Numbered from the stretch's first letter, positions 16,385 to 26,756 are shown. The stretch is 64,000 nucleotides of DNA from Pelagicoccus sp. SDUM812005 (GCF_031127875.1 NZ_JARXIA010000003.1:186001-250000), one strand, 5' to 3'. Notes: generated by a model from the sequence alone, not told the origin. Numbers and translations: made by a program.

Positions 16385-16417
16385 AAAAAGGCCCGACGGA
16401 CTGTCGGGCCTTTTTTA
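16385..16417. terminator. Bidirectional rho-independent terminator
   Basis: AAAAAGGCCCGAC and GTCGGGCCTTTTT form a 13-bp stem with a 5-nt loop. A-tract and T-tract on the two sides let it serve both the VWA operon (plus) and pyrE (minus). Confidence 0.92.
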
Positions 16418-16445
16418 TTTTTGAAAGTGAATGATCGAGCGGGGA

Positions 16446-17015
16446 TCAGCTGCCTGGCTTGATGGCCGGGATGTCCTTGAGGTGGTCGGGAAGGTTTTCC
16501 GGGTCGTAGGTGGGGAATCCCATTTCCAGGAGGGAGTGGAGGGGAGCCTCGAAGCTGACCTTGCCTTGGCTGCGGTCGACGAGCACGCCGATGCCGGCTA
16601 CCACGCCGCCGTTCTGCTTGACGATCTCGACCGCCTCGTTGACGCGGCCGCCGCGGGTGACGACGTCTTCGACGATGAGGATGCGTTCGCCCTTGGCGAT
16701 CTTGAAGCCGCGGCGCAGCTCGAGCTTGTCGTCCACCTTTTCGACGAAGATGTAGCGCTTGTCGAACTGGCGGGCTACTTCCTGGCCGACGACGAGGCCG
16801 CCCATCGCAGGGGCGAGCACGGTGTCGAACTCTACGCTTTCGAGCTTAGGCTTGAGAAGCTCGATCAGGCGGGTGACTTCGCCGATATACTGGCAAACTT
16901 GGGCGCACTGAAAGAAGTATTGGCTACGTAGGCCGGAGCGAAGGATGAAATGACCTTCGAGCAGCGCCTTGGTACGTTTGAAAATGTCTAGAACTTCGTC
17001 CTGCGTGGATTGCAT
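16446..17015 (-). CDS. pyrE: Orotate phosphoribosyltransferase
   Basis: 189 residues from the ATG at 17015. This enzyme joins orotate and PRPP to make OMP in pyrimidine synthesis and is cytosolic. RILIVEDVVTRGGRV is the PRPP-binding loop with the acidic pair. APAMGGLVVGQEVA and YIFVEKVDDKLELRRGF are further family segments. An open frame extends 29 codons upstream, but its sequence (FLPPRSAPRGQKRLF) is unlike the family, so the inner ATG is preferred. The gene stands alone and shares the terminator at 16385-16417 with the opposite operon. Confidence 0.95.
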   Translation of the reverse strand: MQSTQDEVLDIFKRTKALLEGHFILRSGLRSQYFFQCAQVCQYIGEVTRLIELLKPKLESVEFDTVLAPAMGGLVVGQEVARQFDKRYIFVEKVDDKLELRRGFKIAKGERILIVEDVVTRGGRVNEAVEIVKQNGGVVAGIGVLVDRSQGKVSFEAPLHSLLEMGFPTYDPENLPDHLKDIPAIKPGS

Positions 17016-17197
17016 GGCGGGGAAATTGGCGAGGGGGCGGAAAGCAATCCAGCAAAAAAGCCTCTTTTGTCCCCGCGGGGCGGATCGGGGAGGAAGGAAC
17101 AAAGCTGGTCCCTCAGGTTCTTAGCTAATTAGCCGATCTATTCCTGAGGCATTCGACTCAGTCGAGCAGCCTATCAAATCAAACTACTTTACTAACT

Positions 17198-17569
17198 ATG
17201 AACGAGACGAACGGCATAACCGATTCCAGCTGGATGTGGGGATCCGTATGGATTTTCTACGCTCTCTTTTACGGCCGTTACTTCAAGCACGTGGCTAAGC
17301 GGCTGAAGCCGGACTTGAAGTTGGTCGACGTTCAAGGTTCGCCAGAGCGTTTGGCTCGCAAGTCGTTGTCGTGCAAGCGATTCGCTTTCTTTTTGGCCAT
17401 TCCTACGGTTCTGGACCTGATTCGCCCTACGGACTTTACGCGAGGTCTCATCTCGCTGGCCCCCTGCGTGTTCGGGGTTTGGGTGATGTATTCGGTTTGG
17501 AGCGAGGTTTTTCGCTCGAAGATTCACAAGGCCGATCCGGCCTCCGCCAAGTTTCGCGAGCGTTCCTGA
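17198..17569 (+). CDS. Small hypothetical membrane protein
   Basis: 123 residues, not recognised. A hydrophobic stretch near the N-terminus (WMWGSVWIFYALFYGRYF) and two in the second half (FAFFLAIPTVLDLI and LISLAPCVFGVWVMYSVW) suggest two or three membrane segments with positive loops. It has its own terminator at 17618-17652. Codon use fits the chromosome. Confidence 0.65.
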   Translation: MNETNGITDSSWMWGSVWIFYALFYGRYFKHVAKRLKPDLKLVDVQGSPERLARKSLSCKRFAFFLAIPTVLDLIRPTDFTRGLISLAPCVFGVWVMYSVWSEVFRSKIHKADPASAKFRERS

Positions 17570-17617
17570 GGCGCTTTGTTCCGGCGAGCCCGGAGCGATC
17601 GAACCAATTTTACTAGC

Positions 17618-17652
17618 AAAAAAGCGGCGACCTTTGAGGTCGCCGCTTTTGT
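17618..17652. terminator. Bidirectional rho-independent terminator
   Basis: GCGGCGACC and GGTCGCCGC (17624-17632 and 17638-17646) form a 9-bp GC stem around TTTGA, flanked by A6 on the left and TTTTGTTTT on the right. It ends both the small membrane-protein gene and guaB. Confidence 0.92.
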
Positions 17653-17673
17653 TTTAGGAAAGTCAGGAGGGCT

Positions 17674-19242
17674 TCAGCTGCGCTTGGAAACCTCGATCAC
17701 GTCGTGCGGCGCGGACTCGATCATGCCGGCGCCCGAGATGCGCACGAAGCGCGCCTTGGCTTTCAGCTCCGGAATGGTGGCGGCTCCGAGGTAGCCCATG
17801 CCGGCCTGGATGCCGCCTGCCATGGGGGCGAGGGTTTCGGCGACGGTGCCTTGGACTTCCTTCATGCCCTCGATGCCTTCGGCGGTGAGCTTGCGGGTGG
17901 TGTCCTTCTTGTCCTGCCCGTAGCGGGAGGCGGATCCTTTCTCCATGGCGCTGAGGCTGCCCATGCCGCGATAGCTTTTGTAGAGCTTGCCGTTGATCTC
18001 GATGAGCTCGCCGGGAGCTTCGCGGCAGCCCGCGAGCATGCCGCCGAGGATGACGGCGTCCGAGAGCGTAAGGGCTTTCACCATATCGCCAGACTTGGTG
18101 ATGCCGCCGTCGGCGATGATGCGAACTCCCTTTTTCTTGGCGCCTTGGGAGGCGACGTAGAGGGCGGTGAGCTGCGGGATGCCGACACCGGCCACGATGC
18201 GGGTGGTGCAGATGGAGCCGGGGCCTTGGCCGATCTTGATGGCGTTGGCGCCGCAGTCGGCGAGGTATTCGACGCCGCTGGCGGAGGTGACGTTTCCGGC
18301 GATGATGGTGAGGTCGGGAAACTGTTGGCGGACGAACTTGACGGTTTCTCCGACGCCGGCGGAGTGGCCGTGGGCGGTCGAGACGGCTACGGCGTCGACT
18401 TTTTCGCGGACCAGGTTGCCGACGTGCTCGGCGATGGCGTCGTGGTCGAGGGAGCCGTCGGGCTTGCGGATGGCGGAGATGGCGGCTCCGACGACGAGGC
18501 GGAAGTCCGAGTCGCGGGCCGGCTTAAGGATGGATTGGGACTCGGCGTTGATGCGTTCGATGTCCGAGAGGGAGACGATGCCCTTGAGGAAACGATCGTC
18601 GTCCACCACGAGCAGCTTGTTGATGCCGATGTGCTTGCTGAAGAACTTGTCCGCCACCTTGATCGGGTCGTGGAGCACGTCCTTTTGGTTCATGGTATGA
18701 ACTTGCTCGATGGAGTCCATGGCGTCCTTGACGGCGAGATTGCTGTAGCGCTCCTTGACCACGCGGCTGCTGAGCAGGCCGGCCAGTCGTCCGTTTTCGT
18801 CGACGACAGGGAAGGTGCGGAACTTGTAGCCCTTTTCCTCGATGAGGGCGAGCACGTCGCCGATCGCCAGGTGCTGCGGGATGGTGATCGGGTTGGGCAG
18901 GAGTCCGTTGATGTGGTACTTGACCCGGGTGACCTGGGAGACCTGCTCGCGGTAGGGCATGTTGTAGTGGATGATGCCCATGCCGCCGGAGAGGGCCATG
19001 TGGATGGCCATCTGGTACTCGGTCACCGTGTCCATATCCGAGGAAATGATCGGCAAGTTGAGCTTGAGGCGATCCGATAGGGAAGTCGCGAGCGAAGCGT
19101 TTCTCGGCAGGATTTCCGTGTAGTTGGTCGCCAACGACACGTCGTCGTACGTCAGCGCATTATCCCGTTGGGCGGTGAAGAAGTCATCGCTGCCAAGATA
19201 GTAGTTGTCCTCGTTGAAGTCTTTTGAACTCAGGCTGGCCAT
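17674..19242 (-). CDS. guaB: Inosine-5'-monophosphate dehydrogenase
   Basis: 522 residues, full length. It oxidises IMP to XMP with NAD, the committed step to GMP. The N-terminal barrel part has LTYDDVSL and SSDMDTVTE. Two CBS domains (about 110-235) carry [15 protein letters not shown] and [18 protein letters not shown]. The catalytic loop is [17 protein letters not shown] with the active Cys. [10 protein letters not shown] and the flap [10 protein letters not shown] follow. The start MASLSSKDF at 19242 overlaps an upstream part of the menC frame, but the true menC start is at 19343, leaving 100 bp for divergent promoters. Confidence 0.96.
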   Translation of the reverse strand: MASLSSKDFNEDNYYLGSDDFFTAQRDNALTYDDVSLATNYTEILPRNASLATSLSDRLKLNLPIISSDMDTVTEYQMAIHMALSGGMGIIHYNMPYREQVSQVTRVKYHINGLLPNPITIPQHLAIGDVLALIEEKGYKFRTFPVVDENGRLAGLLSSRVVKERYSNLAVKDAMDSIEQVHTMNQKDVLHDPIKVADKFFSKHIGINKLLVVDDDRFLKGIVSLSDIERINAESQSILKPARDSDFRLVVGAAISAIRKPDGSLDHDAIAEHVGNLVREKVDAVAVSTAHGHSAGVGETVKFVRQQFPDLTIIAGNVTSASGVEYLADCGANAIKIGQGPGSICTTRIVAGVGIPQLTALYVASQGAKKKGVRIIADGGITKSGDMVKALTLSDAVILGGMLAGCREAPGELIEINGKLYKSYRGMGSLSAMEKGSASRYGQDKKDTTRKLTAEGIEGMKEVQGTVAETLAPMAGGIQAGMGYLGAATIPELKAKARFVRISGAGMIESAPHDVIEVSKRS

Positions 19243-19342
19243 AGTCCGGATTAGGGAGAGGGGTGTTTGGAATCAAGAATTTTGGCTTAGATACTTGAAA
19301 AATTTTGCTCTGCCCGAGGGAGGCTCCTTAATTCGCGGCCAC

Positions 19343-20341
19343 ATGCATCGCTTCCAATACAAGGCTTATCGCCGCCGCTTCGCCGGCGAATTCTCGAACG
19401 CGCGCGAGCGTTTCGCGACTCGCGAGGGGATCTTGGTCCGCTTGGAAGATGGCGACGGCAGGGTCGGCTTTGGGGAGGTGGCCCCGATCGTGAGTTTCGG
19501 AACGGAGAGCTTCGCGTCCGCCTTGGGCGTCGCCGAGTCCTTGGGGGAGAAGGTGGAGCTGGAGTTGGTTTTACCGGAGCTGGTCGCTTATCCCTGCTTC
19601 GTTTGGGCCTTGGAGTCGGCGCGGCGCCAGATTTCGACGGAAGGACGTTGGACGGAGATTTCCCAGCCGTGGCCGATTTGCGGGTTGGTCTCGAGCTTGC
19701 ACGCGGAGGAGGCGATCGAGGAGAAGCTGAAGATGCACTACCAATGCCTGAAGTTTAAGATCGGCAAGGGGAGTTTGCTGGAGGAATTGAAGGCCTTGGA
19801 CCGGGTGATGAACCTGAGCGAGGGGAAGGTGGCGATTCGCTTGGACGCGAATGGGATGCTCGACTATCGCAGCGCGGCGGCCTGGTTGGAACGCACGGCG
19901 GAGTTGCCGGTGGAGTTTATCGAGCAACCCTTGCCGCAGGGGGAAGAGCAGGAAATGCGTCGTTTGGCGGCTGACTTTCCGACGCCTTTGGCCTTGGACG
20001 AGTCGGTGGGGTCGGTGGACGACCTGAAGCGTTGGCGGGACGAGCAATGGGAGGGCTTGTACGTGATCAAGCCGTCGCTTTGCGGAAGCCTGGTCGACCT
20101 GGAGCGAGAGTTGGAGTCGGGCGCGGGAGACTGTGTTTTCTCCTCCGCCTTGGAGACGATGGTGGGCGCGGCGAACGCGGTTGATTTCGCGGTACGTCAG
20201 AGAGGGGCGGCTCGGGCATTGGGCTTTGGAGTGGAGAGCTTGTTCGCAGACAGGAATATTGGATTGGATCTGGGTCCTTTCTTGCAGAATGGCGGCTTAC
20301 CGAGTAGCGCTAGCTTCGAAAGCCTGTGGAACCTGACCTAG
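19343..20341 (+). CDS. menC: o-Succinylbenzoate synthase (enolase superfamily)
   Basis: 332 residues. It dehydrates SHCHC to o-succinylbenzoate in menaquinone synthesis. The enolase-superfamily residues are visible: Lys in LKFKIGKG, the metal ligands in IRLDANGMLD and FIEQPLPQGE, ALDESV, and the C-terminal VIKPSLCGS. The start at ATG 19343 is chosen because the family begins near MHRFQYKAYRR. The open frame reaching back to 19205 lies inside guaB. It overlaps menE by 16 bp, which confirms MenC over other muconate/racemase members. Confidence 0.9.
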   Translation: MHRFQYKAYRRRFAGEFSNARERFATREGILVRLEDGDGRVGFGEVAPIVSFGTESFASALGVAESLGEKVELELVLPELVAYPCFVWALESARRQISTEGRWTEISQPWPICGLVSSLHAEEAIEEKLKMHYQCLKFKIGKGSLLEELKALDRVMNLSEGKVAIRLDANGMLDYRSAAAWLERTAELPVEFIEQPLPQGEEQEMRRLAADFPTPLALDESVGSVDDLKRWRDEQWEGLYVIKPSLCGSLVDLERELESGAGDCVFSSALETMVGAANAVDFAVRQRGAARALGFGVESLFADRNIGLDLGPFLQNGGLPSSASFESLWNLT

Positions 20342-21729
20342 ATAGACTCTTTGACTTCGAATCCCATGGCGGGCTGTTCCCTCAATTCGAGGGCGTCTGG
20401 GATGCGGTATACGAATCGGCTCGGAACTATGCTGACCTGGTTAAAGGCAGCGGACCTGGGCGCAAGCGTGTCGCGATCACGGCGGCGCATCCGCTCAGCT
20501 TTGCGGCGCTTTTCCTGGCCTTTGCCCGGGAGGAGGTTGACTTGTTTCTCTTTAATCCGACTTGGGGTAGGGTGGAATTGGATACGGCTCGCCGCGTTTC
20601 CGATGCGCATTTCGAAGTATCGGATCGGGAACCTGGGGAATTTTTGTTCCAGCGAAACGATGGCGCTGAAGCTTCCGAGCAAGTCGAGATGGGAGCCAAC
20701 CGTTTGCGGGTGATGATTCCTACAGGGGGCACTTCCGGAAGGATCCGTTTCGCGATCCATGACTGGAGCACGCTTGCGGCGGCGGCCTATGGCTTTCAGC
20801 AGCATCTCTCGTGCAGCAAGATGGCGGGGCACTGCGTCCTGCCTCTCTATCATGTGAGCGGATTCATGCAGCTAGTTAGAGCCTTGCTGACGATGGGAAT
20901 GGTGGTGTTTGGCAGGATCGAGAGTTTCGCCGTCGAGCACGCTCTGCTGCTGAAGGAGTCGCGCGATGTTCGTTTCTTGTCTTTGGTCGCTACGCAGCTG
21001 GAGCGATTGTTGCGGGATGAGAGCAATGTGGCGCGGCTGCGCGAATACCGGGCTATCTTCGTCGGCGGCGGTCCAGCTCCGGTGGGTTTGCTGGAAAAGG
21101 CGCGGCGCTTGCGTCTGCCGTTGGCTCCGACCTATGGGATGACGGAGACGGCGGCGCAGGTAGCGACCTTGGCGCCGGAGCAATTTCTGGCGGGCGAATC
21201 CCATCACGGACGCGCCTTGCCGCACGTGCGGATCGATATCGTCAATGAGGAGATGGCGAGCGAGCGCATGCCAGCGGGCGAGGTCGGCCTGATACAGGTC
21301 CTAGGAATGTCATTGTTTCGTGGATACTACGGTGATGGTTCGAAGCTGTCGAATCTATCGATATTGACCACCGATTTGGGCCGCATGGATGCGGCAGGGC
21401 ATCTGACCGTGCTTGGGAGGGCGGATCGAGTAGTGATTACAGGGGGTGAGAAGGTGAATCTCCGCGAGGTGGAGATCGTTTTCGAAGAGAGCGGCTTGGT
21501 GAGCGACGTGCATGCCTTTGGGCTGGCGGATCGCGAATGGGGCGAGCTTTTAGCGGTCGCCTACGTGCCCCAGGATCGGGGAGTGGGCGAGGACGTATTG
21601 CGGGAAGTGATTGCCAGGGAGCTATCTAATTACAAGATGCCCAAGAAATGGATACGCTTGGGCGAGATCCCGAGAAACGAGGCAGGCAAGCCTATGCTTC
21701 GAGAACTCGAAGCGAAGATTGGAACGTAG
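20326..21729 (+). CDS. menE: o-Succinylbenzoate-CoA ligase
   Basis: 467 residues of the AMP-binding (ANL) family. It activates o-succinylbenzoate to its CoA ester. The core motif is MIPTGGTSGRIRFA (P-loop, about 130-143), then APTYGMTETAAQ, TTDLGRMDAAGHL, the GRADRVVITGGEKVN hinge and the catalytic Lys in RNEAGKPM. The GTG start at 20326 lies within the end of menC, so the pair is translationally coupled. The remaining men genes are not in the window. Confidence 0.9.
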   Translation: MEPDLDRLFDFESHGGLFPQFEGVWDAVYESARNYADLVKGSGPGRKRVAITAAHPLSFAALFLAFAREEVDLFLFNPTWGRVELDTARRVSDAHFEVSDREPGEFLFQRNDGAEASEQVEMGANRLRVMIPTGGTSGRIRFAIHDWSTLAAAAYGFQQHLSCSKMAGHCVLPLYHVSGFMQLVRALLTMGMVVFGRIESFAVEHALLLKESRDVRFLSLVATQLERLLRDESNVARLREYRAIFVGGGPAPVGLLEKARRLRLPLAPTYGMTETAAQVATLAPEQFLAGESHHGRALPHVRIDIVNEEMASERMPAGEVGLIQVLGMSLFRGYYGDGSKLSNLSILTTDLGRMDAAGHLTVLGRADRVVITGGEKVNLREVEIVFEESGLVSDVHAFGLADREWGELLAVAYVPQDRGVGEDVLREVIARELSNYKMPKKWIRLGEIPRNEAGKPMLRELEAKIGT

Positions 21730-21738
21730 AGTATTTTA

Positions 21739-23496
21739 ATGAACAAAAGTGATATTGCGGACGTACTGAACGAGATAGCGACGCTACTCGAAATCAAAGG
21801 GGAAAACCCGTTTAAGATTCGCGCCTACCAGAACGGCGCCCGCAAGCTCGAGACCTTGGAGGAGGATCTGGGAGAGCTGGTTGCCGCGGATAAGCTCAAG
21901 GAAGTTGCTGGGTTTGGGGACGCTCTGGTTCAGAAAATCACTGAGCTCTACCAAACGGGTTCCTTGGAGTTTTTCGAGAAGCTCAAGGATTCGGTGGAGC
22001 CGGGGCTTGTATCCATGTTGGAGATCCCAGGTTTGGGTGCGAAGAAGATCAAGGCGATGCACAAGGAATTGGGCATTTCCAGCATCGAAGAGCTCAAGGC
22101 TGCTTGCGAGAGCGGAGCGGTGGCGGGCCTGAAGGGCTTCGGCAAGAAGACCGCTGAGAAGATCCTGGCCGGCATCGAAAACAGGGAAGCTTACGGGAAG
22201 CGTCATCTGTGGTGGGACGCGTTTGCGGTTGCGAAGCCGATCTTGGAGGGGCTGCAAGCTTTGCCGGAAGTGGTGGAAGCGTCCCATGCGGGAAGCCTGA
22301 GGCGGAAGCGTGAGACGGTTGGGGATCTCGATTTCATCGTGGGCTCCAAGGAGCCGAAGCCGATCATGGACTGGTTCGTGGCCCAGGAGGGCGTGAAGGA
22401 AGTCACGGCGCATGGGGAGACGAAATCCAGCGTACGTTTCGAGAGCGGTTTGCAAGCTGACTTGCGCGTGGTGCCGCCGGAGCAGTTCTTCTTCGCTCTG
22501 CATCACTTCACGGGTTCGAAGGACCACAATGTTGCGATGCGCCAGCGCGCCTTGGCTCGTGGGATGAGCTTGAGCGAGTGGGGCCTGAAGCCTGTCGACG
22601 ACGAGGACTTTTCCAATAGCAAGGTAATCGCTTCCGAAGCGGAGCTTTTCAAGTGCTTGGATCTTGAATACATCGTGCCGGAGCTGCGTGAGGGGGCAGG
22701 GGAGATTGAAGCGTCCGAATCGGGCAAGCTGCCGGAGCTGCTCAAGCCGGAATCCATCCGCGGCGTCTTCCACAACCATACGACGGCGTCGGACGGACGC
22801 TGTTCTTTGGAGGAGATGACGGAGGCCGCTCAGGCGAAAGGCTGGGATTATTGGGGCACGGCGGACCACTCCAAGGCGAGTTTCCAGGCGAACGGCCTAG
22901 ACGACGCTCGGGTGCTGGAGCAGATCGCTCAGGTCGTGGCCTTGAACGAGTCGGGACGGTTTTCGACGCACGTCTTTTGCGGGATCGAGTGCGATATTTT
23001 GGGCGATGGCAGCTTGGACCTAGAAGAGAGCACTTTGATGGAATTGGACTATGTCGTTTCGTCGGTCCACATTTCGATGACTCAGCCGGAAAACGAGATG
23101 ACCCGCCGCTTGATCAAAGCGATCGAGCACCCGGCCACTACAATGCTGGGTCATCTGACAGGGCGTATTCTATTGAAGCGCGAAGGTTACAAGCTCGATG
23201 TGGCCAAGGTCGTCGACGCCGCGATCGCCAATGGTGTAATCCTGGAGATCAACGCCAATCCGCGTCGCTTGGACATGGATTGGAGATTTTGGCGTCGGGC
23301 TGCGGAGAAGGGCCTGATGACCAGCATCAATCCGGACGCGCACCGGGCCGAGCACTTCGATTTCGTGGAAGCGGGGGTGAACGTGGCCCGCAAGGGCTGG
23401 CTCGGCGAGGCGAACGTATTTAATGCCTTGAGCCTTGCGGAGGTGAAGCAGGCCTTTGCGAAGCGGCGCCCGAACTTGAGCCGTCTGCAAGCGTAA
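21739..23496 (+). CDS. polX: PolX-type DNA polymerase/3'-5' exonuclease
   Basis: 585 residues, normal length for bacterial PolX (base-excision or gap repair). The N-terminal helix-hairpin-helix part (about 1-150) has [12 protein letters not shown] and two helix-hairpin loops, [10 protein letters not shown] and [12 protein letters not shown]. The family-X nucleotidyltransferase core has [20 protein letters not shown] with catalytic Asp in DLD. The C-terminal PHP phosphoesterase domain (about 345-585) has [29 protein letters not shown] and SINPDAHR metal ligands. It follows menE by 9 bp. Co-transcription with the men genes seems fortuitous. Confidence 0.95.
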   Translation: MNKSDIADVLNEIATLLEIKGENPFKIRAYQNGARKLETLEEDLGELVAADKLKEVAGFGDALVQKITELYQTGSLEFFEKLKDSVEPGLVSMLEIPGLGAKKIKAMHKELGISSIEELKAACESGAVAGLKGFGKKTAEKILAGIENREAYGKRHLWWDAFAVAKPILEGLQALPEVVEASHAGSLRRKRETVGDLDFIVGSKEPKPIMDWFVAQEGVKEVTAHGETKSSVRFESGLQADLRVVPPEQFFFALHHFTGSKDHNVAMRQRALARGMSLSEWGLKPVDDEDFSNSKVIASEAELFKCLDLEYIVPELREGAGEIEASESGKLPELLKPESIRGVFHNHTTASDGRCSLEEMTEAAQAKGWDYWGTADHSKASFQANGLDDARVLEQIAQVVALNESGRFSTHVFCGIECDILGDGSLDLEESTLMELDYVVSSVHISMTQPENEMTRRLIKAIEHPATTMLGHLTGRILLKREGYKLDVAKVVDAAIANGVILEINANPRRLDMDWRFWRRAAEKGLMTSINPDAHRAEHFDFVEAGVNVARKGWLGEANVFNALSLAEVKQAFAKRRPNLSRLQA

Positions 23497-23511
23497 GCGG
23501 AAGGTTGCGGC

Positions 23512-24150
23512 TTACCATTCGGTGTCGTTGATCAGCATGATCTGGAGCTGGAGGTAATCGGAGACGATTTTGCACCGCTCGACCAGGTCCGTGGCCTCGA
23601 GGGTGCGCTGCATCATGACCTCGCTGGTGCAGTAGGTCTGCATGATGAAATGGGCGAGCATTTCGAGGTCGTCGATCGCGTGGCAGGCGTCGGCAGCGTC
23701 GTCCTTGCTCGGCCCGAGCAAATCGCTGAGTTCGTCGACCTTATCCAGCAGGTCGACGACGATTTCCGCCTCGAACTCCTCTTGCGGGCGATTGGTGGTG
23801 TTGAGCTTCGAGACGCGCAGGATGGGGTAGGGATGCTCTTGGGTGACTTCCTCGACTCTAATGCGTTCGGTTCCTTCCAGCATTAGCTGTGAGGTGCCGT
23901 CGGGGTTTTGGGAGCTCATGCGGATGAGGCCCACGGTAGCGATTTGGGAGGCTGCCGCCTTGGAGGCGGGCTTAGCGAGAGGTTCGCCAGCGGGCAACCC
24001 GCTCGCGACCGCGAAGATGCGGTCCCCGCCGAGGGAGTCGGCGAGCATGGCCCGGTATTTCTCTTCGAAGATGCGAAGCGGCATGATTGTCTTAGGAAGC
24101 AGCACGGTTCCGGGGAGAATCATGGCAGGTAGTTCTTCGGGGATGGTCAT
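23512..24150 (-). CDS. LON peptidase substrate-binding domain protein
   Basis: 212 residues. It contains only the N-terminal LON substrate-binding domain (LPAMILPGTVLLPKTIMPL and RIFEEKYRAM) and then a helical region. It has no AAA or protease domain. Such stand-alone proteins are widespread and of unclear role. It is convergent with polX and divergent from dnaK, with a 256-bp regulatory gap in front. Confidence 0.88.
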   Translation of the reverse strand: MTIPEELPAMILPGTVLLPKTIMPLRIFEEKYRAMLADSLGGDRIFAVASGLPAGEPLAKPASKAAASQIATVGLIRMSSQNPDGTSQLMLEGTERIRVEEVTQEHPYPILRVSKLNTTNRPQEEFEAEIVVDLLDKVDELSDLLGPSKDDAADACHAIDDLEMLAHFIMQTYCTSEVMMQRTLEATDLVERCKIVSDYLQLQIMLINDTEW

Positions 24151-24222
24151 AGGTCTTGAGAGTGGCGCGGGGTGGATAAGTTTCCAGGCTGCGGTGGCTT
24201 TCTTTGGAGGCGTGTCACAGTT

Positions 24223-24282
24223 GGGACAGCTTTGGAAGCGGATGTCCCATGAATGTAAAAAAGTGGGACAGAAAGTGGGACA
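24223..24282. promoter_or_regulatory. Array of GGGACA half-sites upstream of dnaK
   Basis: GGGACA occurs at 24223, 24265 and 24277 and inverted (TGTCCC) at 24243. The last two belong to a 12-bp tandem repeat, AAAGTGGGACAG then AAAGTGGGACAT. Starts are 20, 22 and 12 bp apart, roughly on helical turns. It lies between the LON-domain gene and dnaK and may bind a regulator. No known consensus was recognised. Confidence 0.45.
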
Positions 24283-24323
24283 TTGCCTGTTTGCTTAGGA
24301 TTTGGGTGCTGGGGCAGGTGATT

Positions 24324-24349
24324 TTATGTGATTTGTAAGTTACACATAA
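24324..24349. promoter_or_regulatory. Palindromic candidate operator upstream of dnaK
   Basis: TTATGTG and CACATAA are perfect 7-bp arms separated by 12 nt, ending 8 bp before a possible -35 box. The arms differ from the CIRCE element (TTAGCACTC), which is absent here. Confidence 0.45.
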
Positions 24350-24357
24350 GCAGAGGT

Positions 24358-24387
24358 TTGAGGAAAATCAAACCGCGTTGGTACATA
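24358..24387 (+). promoter_or_regulatory. dnaK: Possible dnaK promoter
   Basis: TTGAGG (24358-24363) and TACATA (24382-24387) are spaced by 18 bp, with the ATG 19 bp further on. This is a fair housekeeping-type match with a short leader, judged by eye only. Confidence 0.35.
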
Positions 24388-24406
24388 GTTTGCTCATGCC
24401 TTAGCC

Positions 24407-26353
24407 ATGGGACGTGTATTAGGCATAGATCTAGGAACAACAAACTCCTGCATGGCAGTAATGGACGGCGACGAGCCCGTCGTAATACCGAATGCAGAAG
24501 GCGCGCGGACGACTCCGTCGATCGTGGCGTTCAGCAAGACCGGTGAGCGGCTCGTAGGCCAGGCAGCTAAGCGCCAGGCGGTAACGAACCCGAAGAACAC
24601 CATCTTTTCAGCCAAGCGTATGATTGGCCGCAGCTTCTCCGAGCTAAGCGAAGAAGCTTCGAACCTTCCGTACAAGGTCGTTGGCGCCGACAATGGCGAC
24701 GCTTACATCGAGTGTCAGGTAGGCGACAAGACGGAGCAGTTCGCTCCGCAGCAGATTTCTTCCTTCGTTTTGGCGAAGTTGAAGGCGGATGCGGAAGCCT
24801 ACCTCGGCGAGTCCATCACGGAAGCGGTTATCACCGTGCCGGCTTACTTCAACGACAGCCAACGCCAGGCGACCAAGGACGCGGGCAAGATCGCCGGACT
24901 TAACGTGCTGCGTATCATCAACGAGCCGACCGCTGCTTCTTTGGCTTACGGCCTCGACAAGAAGTCGGAAGAGAAGATCTCGGTATTCGACTTGGGTGGC
25001 GGTACCTTCGACGTTTCGATCCTCGAGATCGGTGACGGCGTTTTCGAAGTTAAGTCGACCAACGGCGACACCATGCTGGGTGGCGACAACTGGGACGAGC
25101 ACATCATCAACTGGCTCGTAGACGAGTTTAAGAAGGAAAACGGGATCGATCTCAAGGGCGACCCCATGGCGTTGCAGCGTCTTAAGGAAGAAGCGGAAAA
25201 GGCTAAGATCGCTCTTTCCTCTTCCACGACCTACGACATCAACCTGCCGTTCATTACGGCAGACGCGTCGGGACCGAAGCACTTGAACATCTCGATGACC
25301 CGCTCGAAGCTCGAGCAGATCACCGACGATCTCTTCAGCCGCTTGAAGGTTCCGTTCCAGAACTGCTTGCGCGACGCGGACCTGTCCACTTCGGAAGTAG
25401 ACGAGCTCGTGCTCGTCGGCGGTATGACTCGTATGCCGAAGGTGGTTCAAATCGCGGAAGAGCTGGCCGGCAAGAAGCCAAACCAAGGCGTTAACCCGGA
25501 CGAGGTTGTTGCCATTGGCGCGGCGATCCAGGGCGCGGTCCTTAAGGGTGACGTACGCGACGTACTTCTCCTTGACGTAACTCCACTTACGCTCGGTATC
25601 GAAACTGCAGGTGGCGTATCCACTGCGATGATACCGCGCAATACGACGATTCCAGCGAAGAAGTCTCAAACCTTCTCCACTTACTCCGACAACCAGCCAT
25701 CCGTTGAGATCAAGGTCTTGCAGGGTGAGCGTCAGATGGCGTCGGACAACAAGGTACTCGGAACATTCCACCTCGATGGCATCCCGCCCGCTCCTCGTGG
25801 AACGCCGCAGATCGAAGTTACCTTCGATATCGACGCCAATGGTATCCTGAACGTTTCCGCTAAGGACAAGGGCACCGGCAAGGACCAGAAGATTACGATC
25901 ACTGGCTCTGGCGGTCTCTCCGAAGACGAAGTCGAAAAGATGACCAAGGATGCCGAGCTGCATGCCGAAGAGGACAAGAAGCGCAAGGAGTCGGTCGAAA
26001 ACCGTAACCAGCTTGATTCTTCCATCTACCAGATGGAGAAGATGCTCGGCGAGGCTGGCGACAAGCTTCCCGCTGAAAAGAAGGCTCCGATCGAAGGCGC
26101 GATTGCCGAAGGCAAGAAGGCTCTCGAGTCCGACAATCCGGAAGAGATCAAGGCTGCCCTCGAAAAGCTGACCAAGGTCGGCGCGGAGCTTTACCAGGAA
26201 GCGGCTGCGGCAGCAGGTGCAGGTGACGCGGCTGGCGCTGGCGCTCCACCGCCTCCACAAGGTGGCGGCGACGCAGCCAAGGGCAAGGGGCCCAAGCAGG
26301 CAGACGTAGTGGACGCTGACTTCGAAGTCGTCGACGACGACAAGAAGGACTAG
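24407..26353 (+). CDS. dnaK: Chaperone DnaK (Hsp70)
   Basis: 648 residues. This is the ATP-dependent chaperone of the cytosol. The nucleotide domain shows [54 protein letters not shown] and [10 protein letters not shown]. The substrate domain begins after the linker [19 protein letters not shown], and the lid is helical to about 600. The tail (about 600-648) is Ala/Gly/Pro rich and ends in [15 protein letters not shown], a normal DnaK end. dnaJ, grpE and hrcA are not adjacent. groES follows behind a terminator. No Shine-Dalgarno is seen before the ATG. Confidence 0.98.
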   Translation: MGRVLGIDLGTTNSCMAVMDGDEPVVIPNAEGARTTPSIVAFSKTGERLVGQAAKRQAVTNPKNTIFSAKRMIGRSFSELSEEASNLPYKVVGADNGDAYIECQVGDKTEQFAPQQISSFVLAKLKADAEAYLGESITEAVITVPAYFNDSQRQATKDAGKIAGLNVLRIINEPTAASLAYGLDKKSEEKISVFDLGGGTFDVSILEIGDGVFEVKSTNGDTMLGGDNWDEHIINWLVDEFKKENGIDLKGDPMALQRLKEEAEKAKIALSSSTTYDINLPFITADASGPKHLNISMTRSKLEQITDDLFSRLKVPFQNCLRDADLSTSEVDELVLVGGMTRMPKVVQIAEELAGKKPNQGVNPDEVVAIGAAIQGAVLKGDVRDVLLLDVTPLTLGIETAGGVSTAMIPRNTTIPAKKSQTFSTYSDNQPSVEIKVLQGERQMASDNKVLGTFHLDGIPPAPRGTPQIEVTFDIDANGILNVSAKDKGTGKDQKITITGSGGLSEDEVEKMTKDAELHAEEDKKRKESVENRNQLDSSIYQMEKMLGEAGDKLPAEKKAPIEGAIAEGKKALESDNPEEIKAALEKLTKVGAELYQEAAAAAGAGDAAGAGAPPPPQGGGDAAKGKGPKQADVVDADFEVVDDDKKD

Positions 26354-26366
26354 TATTCAAAATTTT

Positions 26367-26404
26367 GGGACGTTCCAATCGGTTTTGGAGCGTCCCTTTC
26401 TATT
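26367..26404 (+). terminator. Terminator after dnaK
   Basis: GGGACG (26367-26372) pairs with CGTCCC (26391-26396), with a second inner pairing TCCAA/TTGGA, followed by TTTCTATT. It implies that groES-groEL have their own promoter in the roughly 45 bp that follow, or that read-through occurs. Confidence 0.7.
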
Positions 26405-26447
26405 CCATTAATTAACCTATATATCTAACAAACTGTTAACTCAAAAT

Positions 26448-26756
26448 ATGAGCGCATCAACATCAGTGAAAGTAAAACCCCTAGGTGATCGCGTGCTTAT
26501 CAAGCACATCGAAGAAGACGAGCAAGTCCGTGGTGGTATCTACATCCCAGACTCTGCCAAGGAAAAGCCGCAAGAGGCGGAAGTTATCGCGCTTGGCACG
26601 GGCTCCAAGGATGCAGACGGCAAGGCTGTTGCATTCAACGTGAAGGTTGGCGACCGCGTCCTCACTAGCAAGTACGGAGGTACTGAAGTGAAGGTAGACG
26701 GCGAAACTTACCTTCTCGTTCGCGAAGACGACATCCTCGGAATCATCGAGGCGTAA
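26448..26756 (+). CDS. groES: Co-chaperonin GroES
   Basis: 102 residues forming the heptameric lid of GroEL. Typical motifs are [14 protein letters not shown], the mobile loop around [33 protein letters not shown] and the C-terminal [14 protein letters not shown]. It precedes groEL by 51 bp. The leader is A/T-rich (AACTCAAAATATG) and has no Shine-Dalgarno. Confidence 0.98.
   Translation: MSASTSVKVKPLGDRVLIKHIEEDEQVRGGIYIPDSAKEKPQEAEVIALGTGSKDADGKAVAFNVKVGDRVLTSKYGGTEVKVDGETYLLVREDDILGIIEA

Noticed and set aside
17704-19080. Open frame of 458 codons antisense to guaB
   Set aside because: The Gly/Ala/Asp/Val-rich product is typical of reverse-strand reading of GC-rich genes, and guaB on the other strand is certain.
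24151-24406. CIRCE element or sigma-54 promoter before dnaK
   Set aside because: TTAGCACTC/GAGTGCTAA is absent. The GG and GC of the sigma-54 pattern near 24277 are not at the right spacing.
24644-26260. Long open frame (538 codons) antisense to dnaK
   Set aside because: It is the codon-bias shadow of dnaK. Similar antisense frames have been misannotated as NAD-glutamate dehydrogenase. The product has no fold signature.
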